Shown here: one piece after another, positions 1-7,362 of the stretch
Position numbering within the stretch: the first letter of the stretch is position 1
How the letters are laid out: each line of letters opens with the position of its first letter
Assembly (NCBI GenBank): GCA_002423105.1
Contig: DIUT01000049.1
Location: 1 to 9,449 of the forward strand
DNA from: Geobacter sp. UBA6151
GTDB lineage: Bacteria; Desulfobacterota; Desulfuromonadia; Geobacterales; Pseudopelobacteraceae
DNA length: 9,449 nucleotides
Direction of reading: 5' to 3'
Program-made: the position numbers and the translations under genes
The notes under the pieces: model-generated
Database searches by the model: none
What the model was told of the DNA's origin: nothing
What the model saw: the letters and a program-made list of their open reading frames with translations, nothing else

Positions 1-561
1 GAACCGGGATTTTCCACCCTTGATGAGACCACCAAACTCTCGGGTCGCGGAGTGGGCATGGATGTGGTCAAAAAGACTGTTGAAACGCTACGGGGCAAAG
101 TGGAGATCGACAGCGCCGATGGTTGTGGAGCTACGGTCAGAATCCGGCTGCCTCTGTCGCTGGCCCTGATTGACGGCTTCATGGTATCCGTGGGGAACAA
201 CTTCTTTATCATGCCGATGGAAGCTGTGGACGAAACCCTGGATCTGCCCGCGGGAGCATTGCAAAAACTGGCGCAGCACGGGTATCACAGCCTGCGTGGA
301 GAGGCGCTGCCCTGCATTGATTTGCGCACGTCCCTGCAGATCGATACGCCGCGCCCCCCATCACGCTTTGCCGTCGTGGTAAGAATGGGGAAACAGCGTA
401 CTGGACTGGTGGTGGACCGCCTGGAAGGTTCCATCAAGGCGGTTATCAAGCCATTGGGCAGCGCCTACCACAACGTACGGATTATTTCCGGTGCCACCAT
501 CATGGGCGATGGCTGCATCGCACTTATCCTGGACATTCCGGAGCTGCTGAAAAGTTCCTAA
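1..561 (+). CDS. cheA: Chemotaxis histidine kinase CheA, C-terminal part (5' end cut by window edge)
   Basis: This is the last 186 residues of CheA, the cytoplasmic kinase that phosphorylates CheY in response to chemoreceptors. The frame is open from base 1, so the real start lies outside the window. Visible residues 14-23 read SGRGVGMDVV, the G1 ATP-binding box of the HATPase domain. A GCGAT segment at 41-45 followed by RIRLPLSLAL matches the end of that domain (G2 region). From about residue 55 to 183 there is a CheW-like regulatory (P5) domain, which docks CheA to CheW and receptors; it includes FFIMPMEAVDE, LPCIDLR and the GLVVDRLEG block. The TAA stop (559-561) overlaps the stop of the convergent mutase gene, with no room for an intergenic terminator. 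The histidine phosphotransfer and dimerisation domains are not in view. The family call is firm. Which chemotaxis cluster it belongs to cannot be told from here. Confidence 0.95.
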   Translation, partial: EPGFSTLDETTKLSGRGVGMDVVKKTVETLRGKVEIDSADGCGATVRIRLPLSLALIDGFMVSVGNNFFIMPMEAVDETLDLPAGALQKLAQHGYHSLRGEALPCIDLRTSLQIDTPRPPSRFAVVVRMGKQRTGLVVDRLEGSIKAVIKPLGSAYHNVRIISGATIMGDGCIALILDIPELLKSS

Positions 562-1964
562 ACCATGGCTACCTGCCGCGCCGCCCGCAGCAACTGCTCC
601 ACCATCGCCTCATCTCCCGCTTCACTGTATAGACGCAACACCGGCTCGGTTCCGGACGGCCTGATCAGCAGCCAGTCGCCGTTGTCAAAAATAAACTTGA
701 AACCATCAGTGAAATTGGTGGCGGTTACCGTACGGCCGACAAAGGCCGTTGGCGGCTCTGATTGCAAGCGCTGGAGCAAAGCGGCTTTAGCGGCATTGTC
801 AATCGCAACATCAATACGGCGATAGCAGAACTGACCAATATCGGCCATGACCGCATCAAGCTGCTCTCCCAGTCCCTGGCCACTCATGGCCACAGTCTCC
901 AGCAGCAAAAGCCCCATCAGGATACCGTCCCGCTCTGGAATATGCCCGGTAACGCCAAGTCCCCCCGACTCTTCACCCCCCATCAGAATATCCCGTTCAA
1001 GCATCAGTTCGCAGATATGCTTGAAGCCAATAGGTGTCTCGAACAGCGGCAGACTATACCGTTCGGCCAGCAGATCGATCATCCGGGTGGAGGAAACTGT
1101 CTTGACCACGCCTCCCGATAACCCCTTGCGCTCCACAAGATGCTTCAACAATAAGGTATAGATAGCATGGGAGGAAAAAAACCCGCCCCGTTCATCAACA
1201 GCCCCGATCCGGTCGGCATCACCATCCAGTGCCAGACCGACCCGGTAACGGCCAGCGGTCAGCAGCCCGCGCAGTTCGTGCAGGTTTTCTCCGATAGGCT
1301 CCGGTGGACAACCACCAAAACCTGGGTTCTCTTCGTCATGAATCTCGTCAATTTCCAGCAGACGCTTCAAAAAGCCACTGCCCGCCCCATACATCGGGTC
1401 AACCACCGCCGGTATCGCAGCCTTCCTGATCCGTTCCAGGTCAACATAGCGCCCCAGTTGACGCAGATAGCTGGTGGCTGCATCAAACAGTTCAACTTTT
1501 CCCTCACGTACCACCTGGTCAAAGGGGAGCGCATGCACCGGGCGTTCATGCTCCTGATTATAGGCCACAATCTGCTCCAGCAGACCGGTTGTAACCGGTC
1601 TCGCCGACCCGCCATACTGCTCCTTGATCTTGAAACCGTTGTAGATTGGTGAATTATGACTGGCGGTAATCATAACACCGGCGCCTGCTTGCTGTTCCTT
1701 GACCGCCCAGGAAACCGCCGGTGTCGGCGCATAACTGTCGGTCAGCCAGACCCGGATATCATTGCCGACGGCTATTTCTGCCACCCTCCGGGCAAAATCC
1801 GGTGAGAGAAAACGGCGGTCGTAGCCGATCACCAACCCCTTTTCAGCCAGCCCTTCACGGTGTAACCAATCCATGGTGGCCTGTGCCACCAGCGAAAGAT
1901 TGTCAAAGGTAAAATCACGGGCAATCACCCCCCGCCAGCCGTCAGTGCCAAACTTTATCTGCAT
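558..1964 (-). CDS. Phosphoglucomutase/phosphomannomutase-family phosphohexomutase
   Basis: This 468-residue alpha-D-phosphohexomutase moves phosphate between C1 and C6 of a hexose, using a phosphoserine and Mg2+. All four family signatures are present: the active-site serine loop TASHN at 100-104 (catalytic Ser102), the metal-binding DGDADR at 247-252, the sugar-binding loop GGEESGGLG at 329-337, and the phosphate-binding loop RPSGTEP at 435-441. The N-terminal KFGTDGWRG is also typical. Length is normal for the family. The ATG at 1964 has a good ribosome-binding site (GGGGAG, six bases upstream). The substrate (glucose, mannose or glucosamine phosphate) cannot be fixed from motifs. The nearby glycogen phosphorylase makes glucose-1-phosphate a reasonable guess. 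The gene lies downstream of the FlhB-like gene, separated by a 200-bp palindrome, so it may be read through or have its own promoter. Confidence 0.93.
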   Translation of the reverse strand: MQIKFGTDGWRGVIARDFTFDNLSLVAQATMDWLHREGLAEKGLVIGYDRRFLSPDFARRVAEIAVGNDIRVWLTDSYAPTPAVSWAVKEQQAGAGVMITASHNSPIYNGFKIKEQYGGSARPVTTGLLEQIVAYNQEHERPVHALPFDQVVREGKVELFDAATSYLRQLGRYVDLERIRKAAIPAVVDPMYGAGSGFLKRLLEIDEIHDEENPGFGGCPPEPIGENLHELRGLLTAGRYRVGLALDGDADRIGAVDERGGFFSSHAIYTLLLKHLVERKGLSGGVVKTVSSTRMIDLLAERYSLPLFETPIGFKHICELMLERDILMGGEESGGLGVTGHIPERDGILMGLLLLETVAMSGQGLGEQLDAVMADIGQFCYRRIDVAIDNAAKAALLQRLQSEPPTAFVGRTVTATNFTDGFKFIFDNGDWLLIRPSGTEPVLRLYSEAGDEAMVEQLLRAARQVAMV

Positions 1965-1994
1965 GCATTGCTCCCCATTAAACTACTGAAACTT

Positions 1995-2194
1995 AAGGTT
2001 GCTCAAAAATGGCCAGATCGTCGCACCCGCAGGAAACCCCGCGGAGGCGTAGCCACCCTCACCCTATCCCTCTCCCAAAGGGAGAGGGCACTGAGTACTC
2101 TCCCCCTCTGGGGGAGAGATAGAGAGAGGGACTGCTACGCCGCACAAAGGGGTTTTCGAGGACGGCGGCGAGATGGCTGTTTTTCAGCAACCTT
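1995..2194. repeat. 200-bp imperfect palindromic element (intergenic, MITE- or REP-like)
   Basis: The two ends are inverted copies: the first 21 bases (1995-2015) match the reverse complement of 2174-2194 at 18 of 21 positions, starting with AAGGTTGCT. Inner arms also pair, including GGCGTAGC (2046-2053) with GCTACGCC (2134-2141). Two perfect hairpins sit in the core: CCCTCTCCC-AAA-GGGAGAGGG (2068-2088) and CTCTCCCCC-TCT-GGGGGAGAG (2098-2118). The element fills almost the whole gap between the FlhB-like gene and the mutase gene and abuts the FlhB-like stop codon (2195-2197). No clear target-site duplication is visible and no protein is convincingly encoded. It could be a non-autonomous mobile element, a REP-like repeat, or a strong RNA hairpin that shapes expression of the downstream mutase gene. 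Confidence 0.8.
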
Positions 2195-2476
2195 CTATGT
2201 TTTTTTTCCTTCCATCTTGTACAGCCATACCAGCACTTCCGCCACCGCCCGGTACAACTCAGGCGGTATCTGCTCATCCAGGTCCACCTGCATCAGCAAC
2301 GTCACCAGTTCCGGCGACTCGTGAACATAGACCCCTGCATCCCTGGCACAGGCGATGATCGCCTCAGCCATGATCCCACTGCCTTTGGCTACCACCACTG
2401 GAGCGTAATAGCCCTGCTTGTAGGACAGGGCGGCGGCCATCCGTTCATCAGGCTGTTGTCGGCGTCTACGATTCAT
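2195..2476 (-). CDS. Free-standing FlhB C-terminal-domain-like protein (flagellar export family)
   Basis: This 93-residue protein matches the C-terminal cytoplasmic domain of FlhB/YscU export-switch proteins, which set substrate specificity of the flagellar type III export gate. Key blocks are APVVVAKG at 25-32, an ESPEL segment at 53-57, and IPPELYRAVAEVLVWLYKM at 70-88. It has no membrane segments and no NPTH autocleavage motif; the N-terminus is a short basic tail (NRRRRQQ). Full FlhB is about 350 residues, so this resembles only the cleaved C-terminal fragment. Similar small FlhB-like proteins paired with a FliK-like gene exist in other bacteria (the Bacillus YlqH/YlqG pair, from memory). 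The ATG (2474-2476) overlaps the end of the FliK-like gene by 11 bp and has only a weak ribosome-binding site, so translational coupling is likely. Its role in export is an inference. Confidence 0.85.
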   Translation of the reverse strand: MNRRRRQQPDERMAAALSYKQGYYAPVVVAKGSGIMAEAIIACARDAGVYVHESPELVTLLMQVDLDEQIPPELYRAVAEVLVWLYKMEGKKT

Positions 2477-4667
2477 GATGTACGGTCAATTCACCAGCTT
2501 CGAGATCGGCAGCGGACAACTGTTCTCTTAGCCCGACAAGTTCTTCAGTCAGCAAAGCTGCCGACTCCCCGGAAGAGACCTGCAGGCGCGCTGAAACGCG
2601 CGACCCCTCCAGCACGATTGCAGCGTCAACCGCCCCCAGCCGGGGTAACGTCAGTGAAAGGGTGGTCTCCCAGGCGGTTTCTCCCTTTTTACGGTCGCTG
2701 TTCCCGCCCGCCTCCCCGTCCTCCCGTTCTTTTACCCGCCATTGCATCGGCATTCCGGGAAAAAGCTCCCCCTGAAAAAGCAGTTGCCCCGTCTGTAAAG
2801 TGGCCAGTTGCTCCTTGATAATTGGCAGGGTGCGGGGATCCGAACCGGCCTCCGCGGCTGACAGCGAACCGGCCTTGATTCTAAGCGAGGCTTCCTGGTT
2901 CTCCTGTGCCATCTGTCTGGCTTGTTCCTGCTGTGTAACCAGCTGCTGCCCAGACAGACGCCCTTGCGGTTCTTTCAGCAGCCCCTCAAGCGGATACTGG
3001 CCACTGAACCACCGCGCCAGGTGCGATTCATAGAACAAACCGCTTTCCTTCAAACCACGGGACAGAGCCTGTTGCAGGGTAACCGGATCAGAGGGGGCCT
3101 CGTTCAGGAGCGTTCGCAGAATACCGAGTCCGGCCTCCACGGGCACCGAGCGGTTCTGCATCGCCAGCAAGGTGCTGATCCAGCGTCCAGTTTCGCTAAC
3201 CAGGGCATCTCCGGTCTTACCATGGCGAACCAGCAAAAAGGTTGGCGGATCGTTCCCCACAAAGAACAGGTTCAGGCCCTCGCCGGGACGCACTCCTTTA
3301 GGCAATTGCACATTAAGCGCCATATCGCCCAGCATGATCATGAAACGTCCCCCACCAAGATTTTGCAGCACCTCGGCTCTGATCTGCTGCCCAGGTTGGA
3401 ATGGCAGCTCTTTTGCGGCCACTGGCAGTTGTGGTTCCAGCAGGGCAAGTTTGTTGCCCTGCATCAACGCCTGGAGCAGGCGCAACACCTCATCGTCCCG
3501 CTTCGGTTGAGTCGCCTGGGGGCCTTGTAAAGAGCGGGAAGAAAGCCAGGGGGAGGCGGCATAGATCATCGCTTCATCCATGATGGCCGCCAAAGCCGGA
3601 GAGCCGGGGGGAAGGCTGCTGATCACCTGCTGCAGACGGGTCATGACCGCCCGCTGCACATCCCCCTCTTTTTCATCCTGGGTCAACATGGTGTTCATCC
3701 AGCGGGCGGCATCACTCACCAGACCCGGCTGCTCATGGACCGGTTGGCCCAGCAGAGCAAACACCGGTTTCGGCTGTTGGGTCACCAGGGCCAGACGCAG
3801 GATTTCCCCCTGGACCACCGGCGTTGGAAGACGCAGTTCCAGGGTTTCACCGGCCATCTGCACCAGCGTTCTGCCGTCGGGCAAGGTTCCCTTGACCAGC
3901 GCGGTGGCCTCATCACCCGCCTTCAGCGGCAGCGGATGCAGCGGCTGATTCGACGCCTCCACCAACGTAAAGCGCGAGCGTTGGGCAAGATTGAGCAACA
4001 GCCGCGCAGCAGCATCTTCAAAGGGAATCAGGCTTCGTCCAGCCTGACCGGTCCCGTCAGGAACAACTGCTGCCCGCCCATCTGGTTGCTGACGGGCAGT
4101 TGCCTGACCATCTGCCTGCTGACCGGTCTGTCCCGCAGGCCGTTCCGGCATACCTGCCATGGGCGGAACCACCGCTCTGCCGGTGGATGGATAGGTCAGA
4201 AAATCATCAATAAAACCGCCCAGCGCCCCGGATTCACTGCCGGTACGGCGTAACAGGTCGCCAATACTCTGCAACGCGGAGCGTTGCTTGGGATCCATGA
4301 ACTGTTCATTGGATATCAGCAGTGAAAGCAGGCGCGAAGCATCTGTCAGGCTGACCTGCGGCGCAGCCAGACCGGGACGGTACATGGCAAAGGTAGGACG
4401 GGGATCATCAGCGATGTAGGTCAGTTCAAGACTTTGCCCCGGACGGACCTGCAACGGCAGGTCCAGCGTCATCTGCTGGGTTCCGATCCGGACCGGCACC
4501 CGGTTTCCCTGGGCCTGGGCAAGCACCTCCGCCGTCACCCGCTGGCCAGGCACAAGGGTTATGGTCAGCGCCCCCGATGTCTCCGATGTGGCCGAGACAA
4601 AGGAAAGATTTGAACTGCGGGAGAGCAGATCGTACACCTGCTGTTGAACTTCGGCAGGGGACGCCAT
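2466..4667 (-). CDS. Large FliK-like protein with three internal repeats (flagellar hook-length control family)
   Basis: This 733-residue protein has no obvious signal peptide or membrane segment. Three related units are visible, at about 39-125, 249-332 and 425-505. Each begins with a PGQ/AGD-type beta segment containing a T/R-A-(E/L)-V core, passes through an LxLP strand pair, ends in a DPRPTFAM / PKPVFALL / PPTFLLV strand, and is followed by a helix of the SDAARWMNTML type. The first two units are joined by a Gln/Gly/Pro-rich linker (about 170-210). The C-terminal 120 residues (LLFQGELFPGMPMQWRV, then a Gly/Lys-rich loop and ETTLSLTLPRLG) resemble the FliK C-terminal domain, which contacts FlhB and triggers the export switch. 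The downstream overlapping FlhB-like gene supports that assignment. The ATG at 4667 has a modest GAGAG ribosome-binding site. It starts 43 bases after glgP, probably in the same transcript. The family link is fairly sure; the exact function is not. Confidence 0.75.
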   Translation of the reverse strand: MASPAEVQQQVYDLLSRSSNLSFVSATSETSGALTITLVPGQRVTAEVLAQAQGNRVPVRIGTQQMTLDLPLQVRPGQSLELTYIADDPRPTFAMYRPGLAAPQVSLTDASRLLSLLISNEQFMDPKQRSALQSIGDLLRRTGSESGALGGFIDDFLTYPSTGRAVVPPMAGMPERPAGQTGQQADGQATARQQPDGRAAVVPDGTGQAGRSLIPFEDAAARLLLNLAQRSRFTLVEASNQPLHPLPLKAGDEATALVKGTLPDGRTLVQMAGETLELRLPTPVVQGEILRLALVTQQPKPVFALLGQPVHEQPGLVSDAARWMNTMLTQDEKEGDVQRAVMTRLQQVISSLPPGSPALAAIMDEAMIYAASPWLSSRSLQGPQATQPKRDDEVLRLLQALMQGNKLALLEPQLPVAAKELPFQPGQQIRAEVLQNLGGGRFMIMLGDMALNVQLPKGVRPGEGLNLFFVGNDPPTFLLVRHGKTGDALVSETGRWISTLLAMQNRSVPVEAGLGILRTLLNEAPSDPVTLQQALSRGLKESGLFYESHLARWFSGQYPLEGLLKEPQGRLSGQQLVTQQEQARQMAQENQEASLRIKAGSLSAAEAGSDPRTLPIIKEQLATLQTGQLLFQGELFPGMPMQWRVKEREDGEAGGNSDRKKGETAWETTLSLTLPRLGAVDAAIVLEGSRVSARLQVSSGESAALLTEELVGLREQLSAADLEAGELTVHHES

Positions 4668-4710
4668 CAGTTATCTCTCAATATGCCGGTAATCCGGCTC
4701 GTCACAAGCG

Positions 4711-7275
4711 CTATCCCCACGTCATGCAGCCCGGTTCATAGACCGGCCCCAACTGCCGATGGCGGGGCATCACCCGCACCATGAATCCATACCGTCCACA
4801 GAAACGGCACTCCAGTTCACCGGCAAAACGGTACAGACCGGGCTCCAGCGTTTCCACGTCGTTTAAAGCCACCGTTTCGCCCCCGCGGATATTCCCCTGA
4901 TTGTCCAGCACACCGAAGTAGCCTTCGACCAGCACCTCATCGGGCAGGATATCCCCCAAACGGACCTGCACCCGCAGCGGCAGGCTGCTGCCCACCGCCA
5001 CTGAGTCACCAAGCGGAGCTTCGGTATCCACAATGCGCACCTGAGGCCACAGGCTGAAAACCCGCTGTTTCCAGCCGGACAACTCTTTGGCCAAAGCAAG
5101 GTCATCCGCCTCAAGCTTTGACCATTGGCGATAGGAAGGAACATAGGAAAGCTGGGCATACTCCTCCACCATGCGATCCGTGGAAAATACCGGGCAGAGG
5201 GACTGCATCGAGGCCTTCATCATGGCAACCCAATCACGGGGAATAGCGTCTGCCGCACGCTGATAGAACAACGGCACCACCTCTTTTTCCAGCAGATCGT
5301 ACAGCGCGCCGCTTTCCACCTGATTCTGGTATTCCAGGTCTGCGTAAACTTCACCCTTGCCGATGGCCCAGCCGTTGTTGCCCTGATAACCTTCACACCA
5401 CCAGCCGTCCAGGATGGAAAGATTCAAGCCGGCATTGAACGCCACCTTCATGCCGCTGGTGCCGCTGGCCTCCATGGGACGGCGGGGGGTGTTCATCCAG
5501 ACATCGACCCCCTGCACCAGATGGCGGGCCACCTGCATGTCATAGTCTTCAATAAAGACAATCCGGTGCCGGAAGCGCTCCTGGTGTGAAACCTGTACGA
5601 TCTGGCGGATCAACTCCTTGCCCTCGGTATCGTGGGGGTGGGCCTTGCCGGCAAAGATGATCTGCACCGGACGTTCCGGGTTGTTCAGGATACGGTCCAG
5701 GCGGTCCAGATCCCGCATCAAGAGCGTACCGCGTTTGTAGGTGGCAAAGCGGCGGGCAAAACCGATGGTCAGCACCTCCGGGTCCAGCACCTCCGAAGCC
5801 AGGGCAATCTCTTTGGCTGTGGCCCCCACCTGCTTCAGTTGCAGCTTCAGCCGGTTACGGGCGAAATCCACCAGCCGTTCACGGGTACTCTGCCGGGTAC
5901 GCCACAGTTCCGCATCAGGGATTTTTGAAATACGCCGCCAGACGTTGTGGTCAGTTGGATCATCCAGCCAACGGGTACCCAGATAACGTACCAGCAGGCT
6001 GCTCATCTGACCGGACATCCAGGTGCGGGTATGCACGCCGTTGGTAATGGAGGTGAGCGGCAACTGCTCTTCCGGCAGTTCCGGCCAGAGATTTTTCCAC
6101 ATGGAGCGGGAAACCTCGCCATGCAACTGGCTGACCCCGTTGGCATGACCGGCCAGCTTCAGCGCCAGGACCGCCATGCAGAAACTTTCGTACTGATCTC
6201 CGGGGTTCTGACGCCCCATACCAAGGAACTCCTCCCGTGCCAGACCAAATGACCGTATATACTTGCTGAAATATTTATCCAACATTTCGGTGGGAAAGTG
6301 ATCGATCCCTGCTTCCACCGGCGTGTGGGTGGTAAAAACATTACCGGCCCGGGTAACCTCCCGCGCTTCCTTGAAACTGACTTTTCGTTTTTCCATCACC
6401 AGCCGGATCCGCTCCAAAGCCAGGAAGGCGGCATGCCCCTCGTTCATGTGGCATACATTGGGAATGATCCGCAAAAGCCGCAGCGCACGCACACCGCCGA
6501 TCCCCAGCAGGATCTCCTGCAGCATCCGCATCTCTTGATTGCCACCGTACAGTTGCGACGTTATCAGCCGGTCGTCCGGGGAGTTCTCCTCCAGGTTGCT
6601 ATCCAGCAGATAGAGCGGCACCCGGCCCACCTGCACCCGCCAGATATGCGCCTTGAAGTGCCGGGGACCGAAATCAAGCTCCACCTCCAGCGGCTTCCCC
6701 TCGGCATCCCGCTCCAGGATCAGCGGCAGGTTGTAGAAATCATTTTCCGGATAGATCTCCTGCTGCCACCCTTCATTGTTCAGATACTGGCGGAAATAGC
6801 CCTGACGGTACAGAAGCCCCACACCCACCAGCGGCAAACCCACATCAGAAGCTGATTTAAGGTGATCGCCAGCCAGAATCCCCAAACCGCCGGAGTAAAC
6901 CGCCAGCGATTCATGCAGACCGAACTCCATGGAAAAATAGGCGATCTTCAGTTCCGTATCGCCGTTGTACTGTTTCTGGAACCAGGATTTTTCCTCAAGG
7001 TAGGCGGTCAGCTTCTCATCCACCATCTGCAGGTGGGCCATGAATCCTTCATCCAGCTTCAGAGACTCCAGGGTAGTCTGTTGCAAAATGCCCAACATCT
7101 CCACCGGGTTATGGCGGGTTGAAGCCCAGAGATCCTGGTCAAGACGGCGAAAAAGGGCAATGGCGTCCGGATCCCAGGACCACCAGAGGTTGTAGGCAAT
7201 CCGCTGCAAAGGAGCCAGTTCGTCGGAAAGTGACGGGACCACGGTAAACTTGTGCAGCATCTTGGAAAAGTCCAT
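4711..7275 (-). CDS. glgP: Alpha-glucan (glycogen/maltodextrin) phosphorylase, GT35 family
   Basis: This 854-residue cytoplasmic enzyme cleaves alpha-1,4-glucan ends with phosphate to release glucose-1-phosphate, using pyridoxal phosphate. The N-terminal ~105 residues (NLWWSWDPDA) match the DUF3417 module of the short bacterial/archaeal phosphorylase type. The catalytic region contains YFSMEFGLHESLAVYSGGLG from 113, HMNEGHAAF at 276-284, THTPVEAG at 316-323, SITNGVHTRTWM at 409-420 and FARRFATYKR at 506-515. The PLP-binding block MEASGTSGMK places the Schiff-base lysine at 610. A C-terminal beta-rich tail ends near a CRFC pair (823-826). The frame stays open to an ATG at 7359, but that start has no ribosome-binding site. 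The ATG at 7273-7275 has GGAGGT five bases upstream and begins with the family-like MDFSKMLHKF, so it was chosen. It follows dapF by 87 bases containing a hairpin. Confidence 0.95.
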   Translation of the reverse strand: MDFSKMLHKFTVVPSLSDELAPLQRIAYNLWWSWDPDAIALFRRLDQDLWASTRHNPVEMLGILQQTTLESLKLDEGFMAHLQMVDEKLTAYLEEKSWFQKQYNGDTELKIAYFSMEFGLHESLAVYSGGLGILAGDHLKSASDVGLPLVGVGLLYRQGYFRQYLNNEGWQQEIYPENDFYNLPLILERDAEGKPLEVELDFGPRHFKAHIWRVQVGRVPLYLLDSNLEENSPDDRLITSQLYGGNQEMRMLQEILLGIGGVRALRLLRIIPNVCHMNEGHAAFLALERIRLVMEKRKVSFKEAREVTRAGNVFTTHTPVEAGIDHFPTEMLDKYFSKYIRSFGLAREEFLGMGRQNPGDQYESFCMAVLALKLAGHANGVSQLHGEVSRSMWKNLWPELPEEQLPLTSITNGVHTRTWMSGQMSSLLVRYLGTRWLDDPTDHNVWRRISKIPDAELWRTRQSTRERLVDFARNRLKLQLKQVGATAKEIALASEVLDPEVLTIGFARRFATYKRGTLLMRDLDRLDRILNNPERPVQIIFAGKAHPHDTEGKELIRQIVQVSHQERFRHRIVFIEDYDMQVARHLVQGVDVWMNTPRRPMEASGTSGMKVAFNAGLNLSILDGWWCEGYQGNNGWAIGKGEVYADLEYQNQVESGALYDLLEKEVVPLFYQRAADAIPRDWVAMMKASMQSLCPVFSTDRMVEEYAQLSYVPSYRQWSKLEADDLALAKELSGWKQRVFSLWPQVRIVDTEAPLGDSVAVGSSLPLRVQVRLGDILPDEVLVEGYFGVLDNQGNIRGGETVALNDVETLEPGLYRFAGELECRFCGRYGFMVRVMPRHRQLGPVYEPGCMTWG

Positions 7276-7281
7276 TTGGTA
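7276..7281 (-). promoter_or_regulatory. Ribosome-binding site region that decides the glgP start
   Basis: Read on the minus strand, GGAGGT ends five bases before the ATG at 7273-7275 (the motif itself lies at about 7281-7286, with the ACCAA spacer at 7276-7280). It is the only strong Shine-Dalgarno match near the 5' end of this frame and favours the 854-residue form over the 28-residue-longer one. Confidence 0.7.
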
Positions 7282-7304
7282 CCTCCGGGACAGGCGTAAC
7301 GTGC

Positions 7305-7350
7305 AACCCCCTCGCGTCCTTTCCTTATCGGAAGAAGGAGGGAGGGGGTT
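7305..7350. repeat. Hairpin between dapF and glgP (possible leader structure or REP-like remnant)
   Basis: A perfect 9-bp outer stem, AACCCCCTC (7305-7313) with GAGGGGGTT (7342-7350), encloses an imperfect inner stem around a TTATC loop (TTCC/GGAA). Neither strand has a T-run after the stem, so it is a poor intrinsic terminator. It would form in the transcript after dapF and before the glgP ribosome-binding site, where it could affect mRNA stability or processing. It could equally be a copy of a dispersed palindrome. Confidence 0.6.
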
Positions 7351-7362
7351 AAAAGGCATCTT

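Noticed and set aside
1977..2006. Promoter-like TTGAGC-18-TTTAAT upstream of the mutase gene (minus strand)
   Set aside because: The predicted start near 1970 would fall after the Shine-Dalgarno at 1971-1976, removing it from the mRNA, so it was not listed as a feature.
2200..2207. Run of eight T after the palindrome on the + strand
   Set aside because: It looks like a terminator tail, but nothing is known to be transcribed rightward into it, and it encodes lysines at the end of the FlhB-like protein.
2059..2277. 72-residue minus-strand ORF across the 200-bp palindrome
   Set aside because: Low-complexity Pro/Arg/Ser sequence made by the hairpin repeats, in a shadow frame of the FlhB-like gene, with no ribosome-binding site. 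It is a repeat artefact, not a gene.
1968..2324. 118-residue plus-strand ORF over the palindrome and the FlhB-like gene
   Set aside because: Same repeat-derived composition, antisense to a supported gene, no family signature.
4685..4698. Small hairpin GCCGG-TAAT-CCGGC between glgP and the FliK-like gene
   Set aside because: Only five base pairs and no following T-run. Too weak to call a terminator, though it may slightly affect translation.
7276..7359. 28-residue N-terminal extension of glgP
   Set aside because: It would be read through the hairpin region, lacks a Shine-Dalgarno, and the downstream ATG has GGAGGT at ideal spacing.
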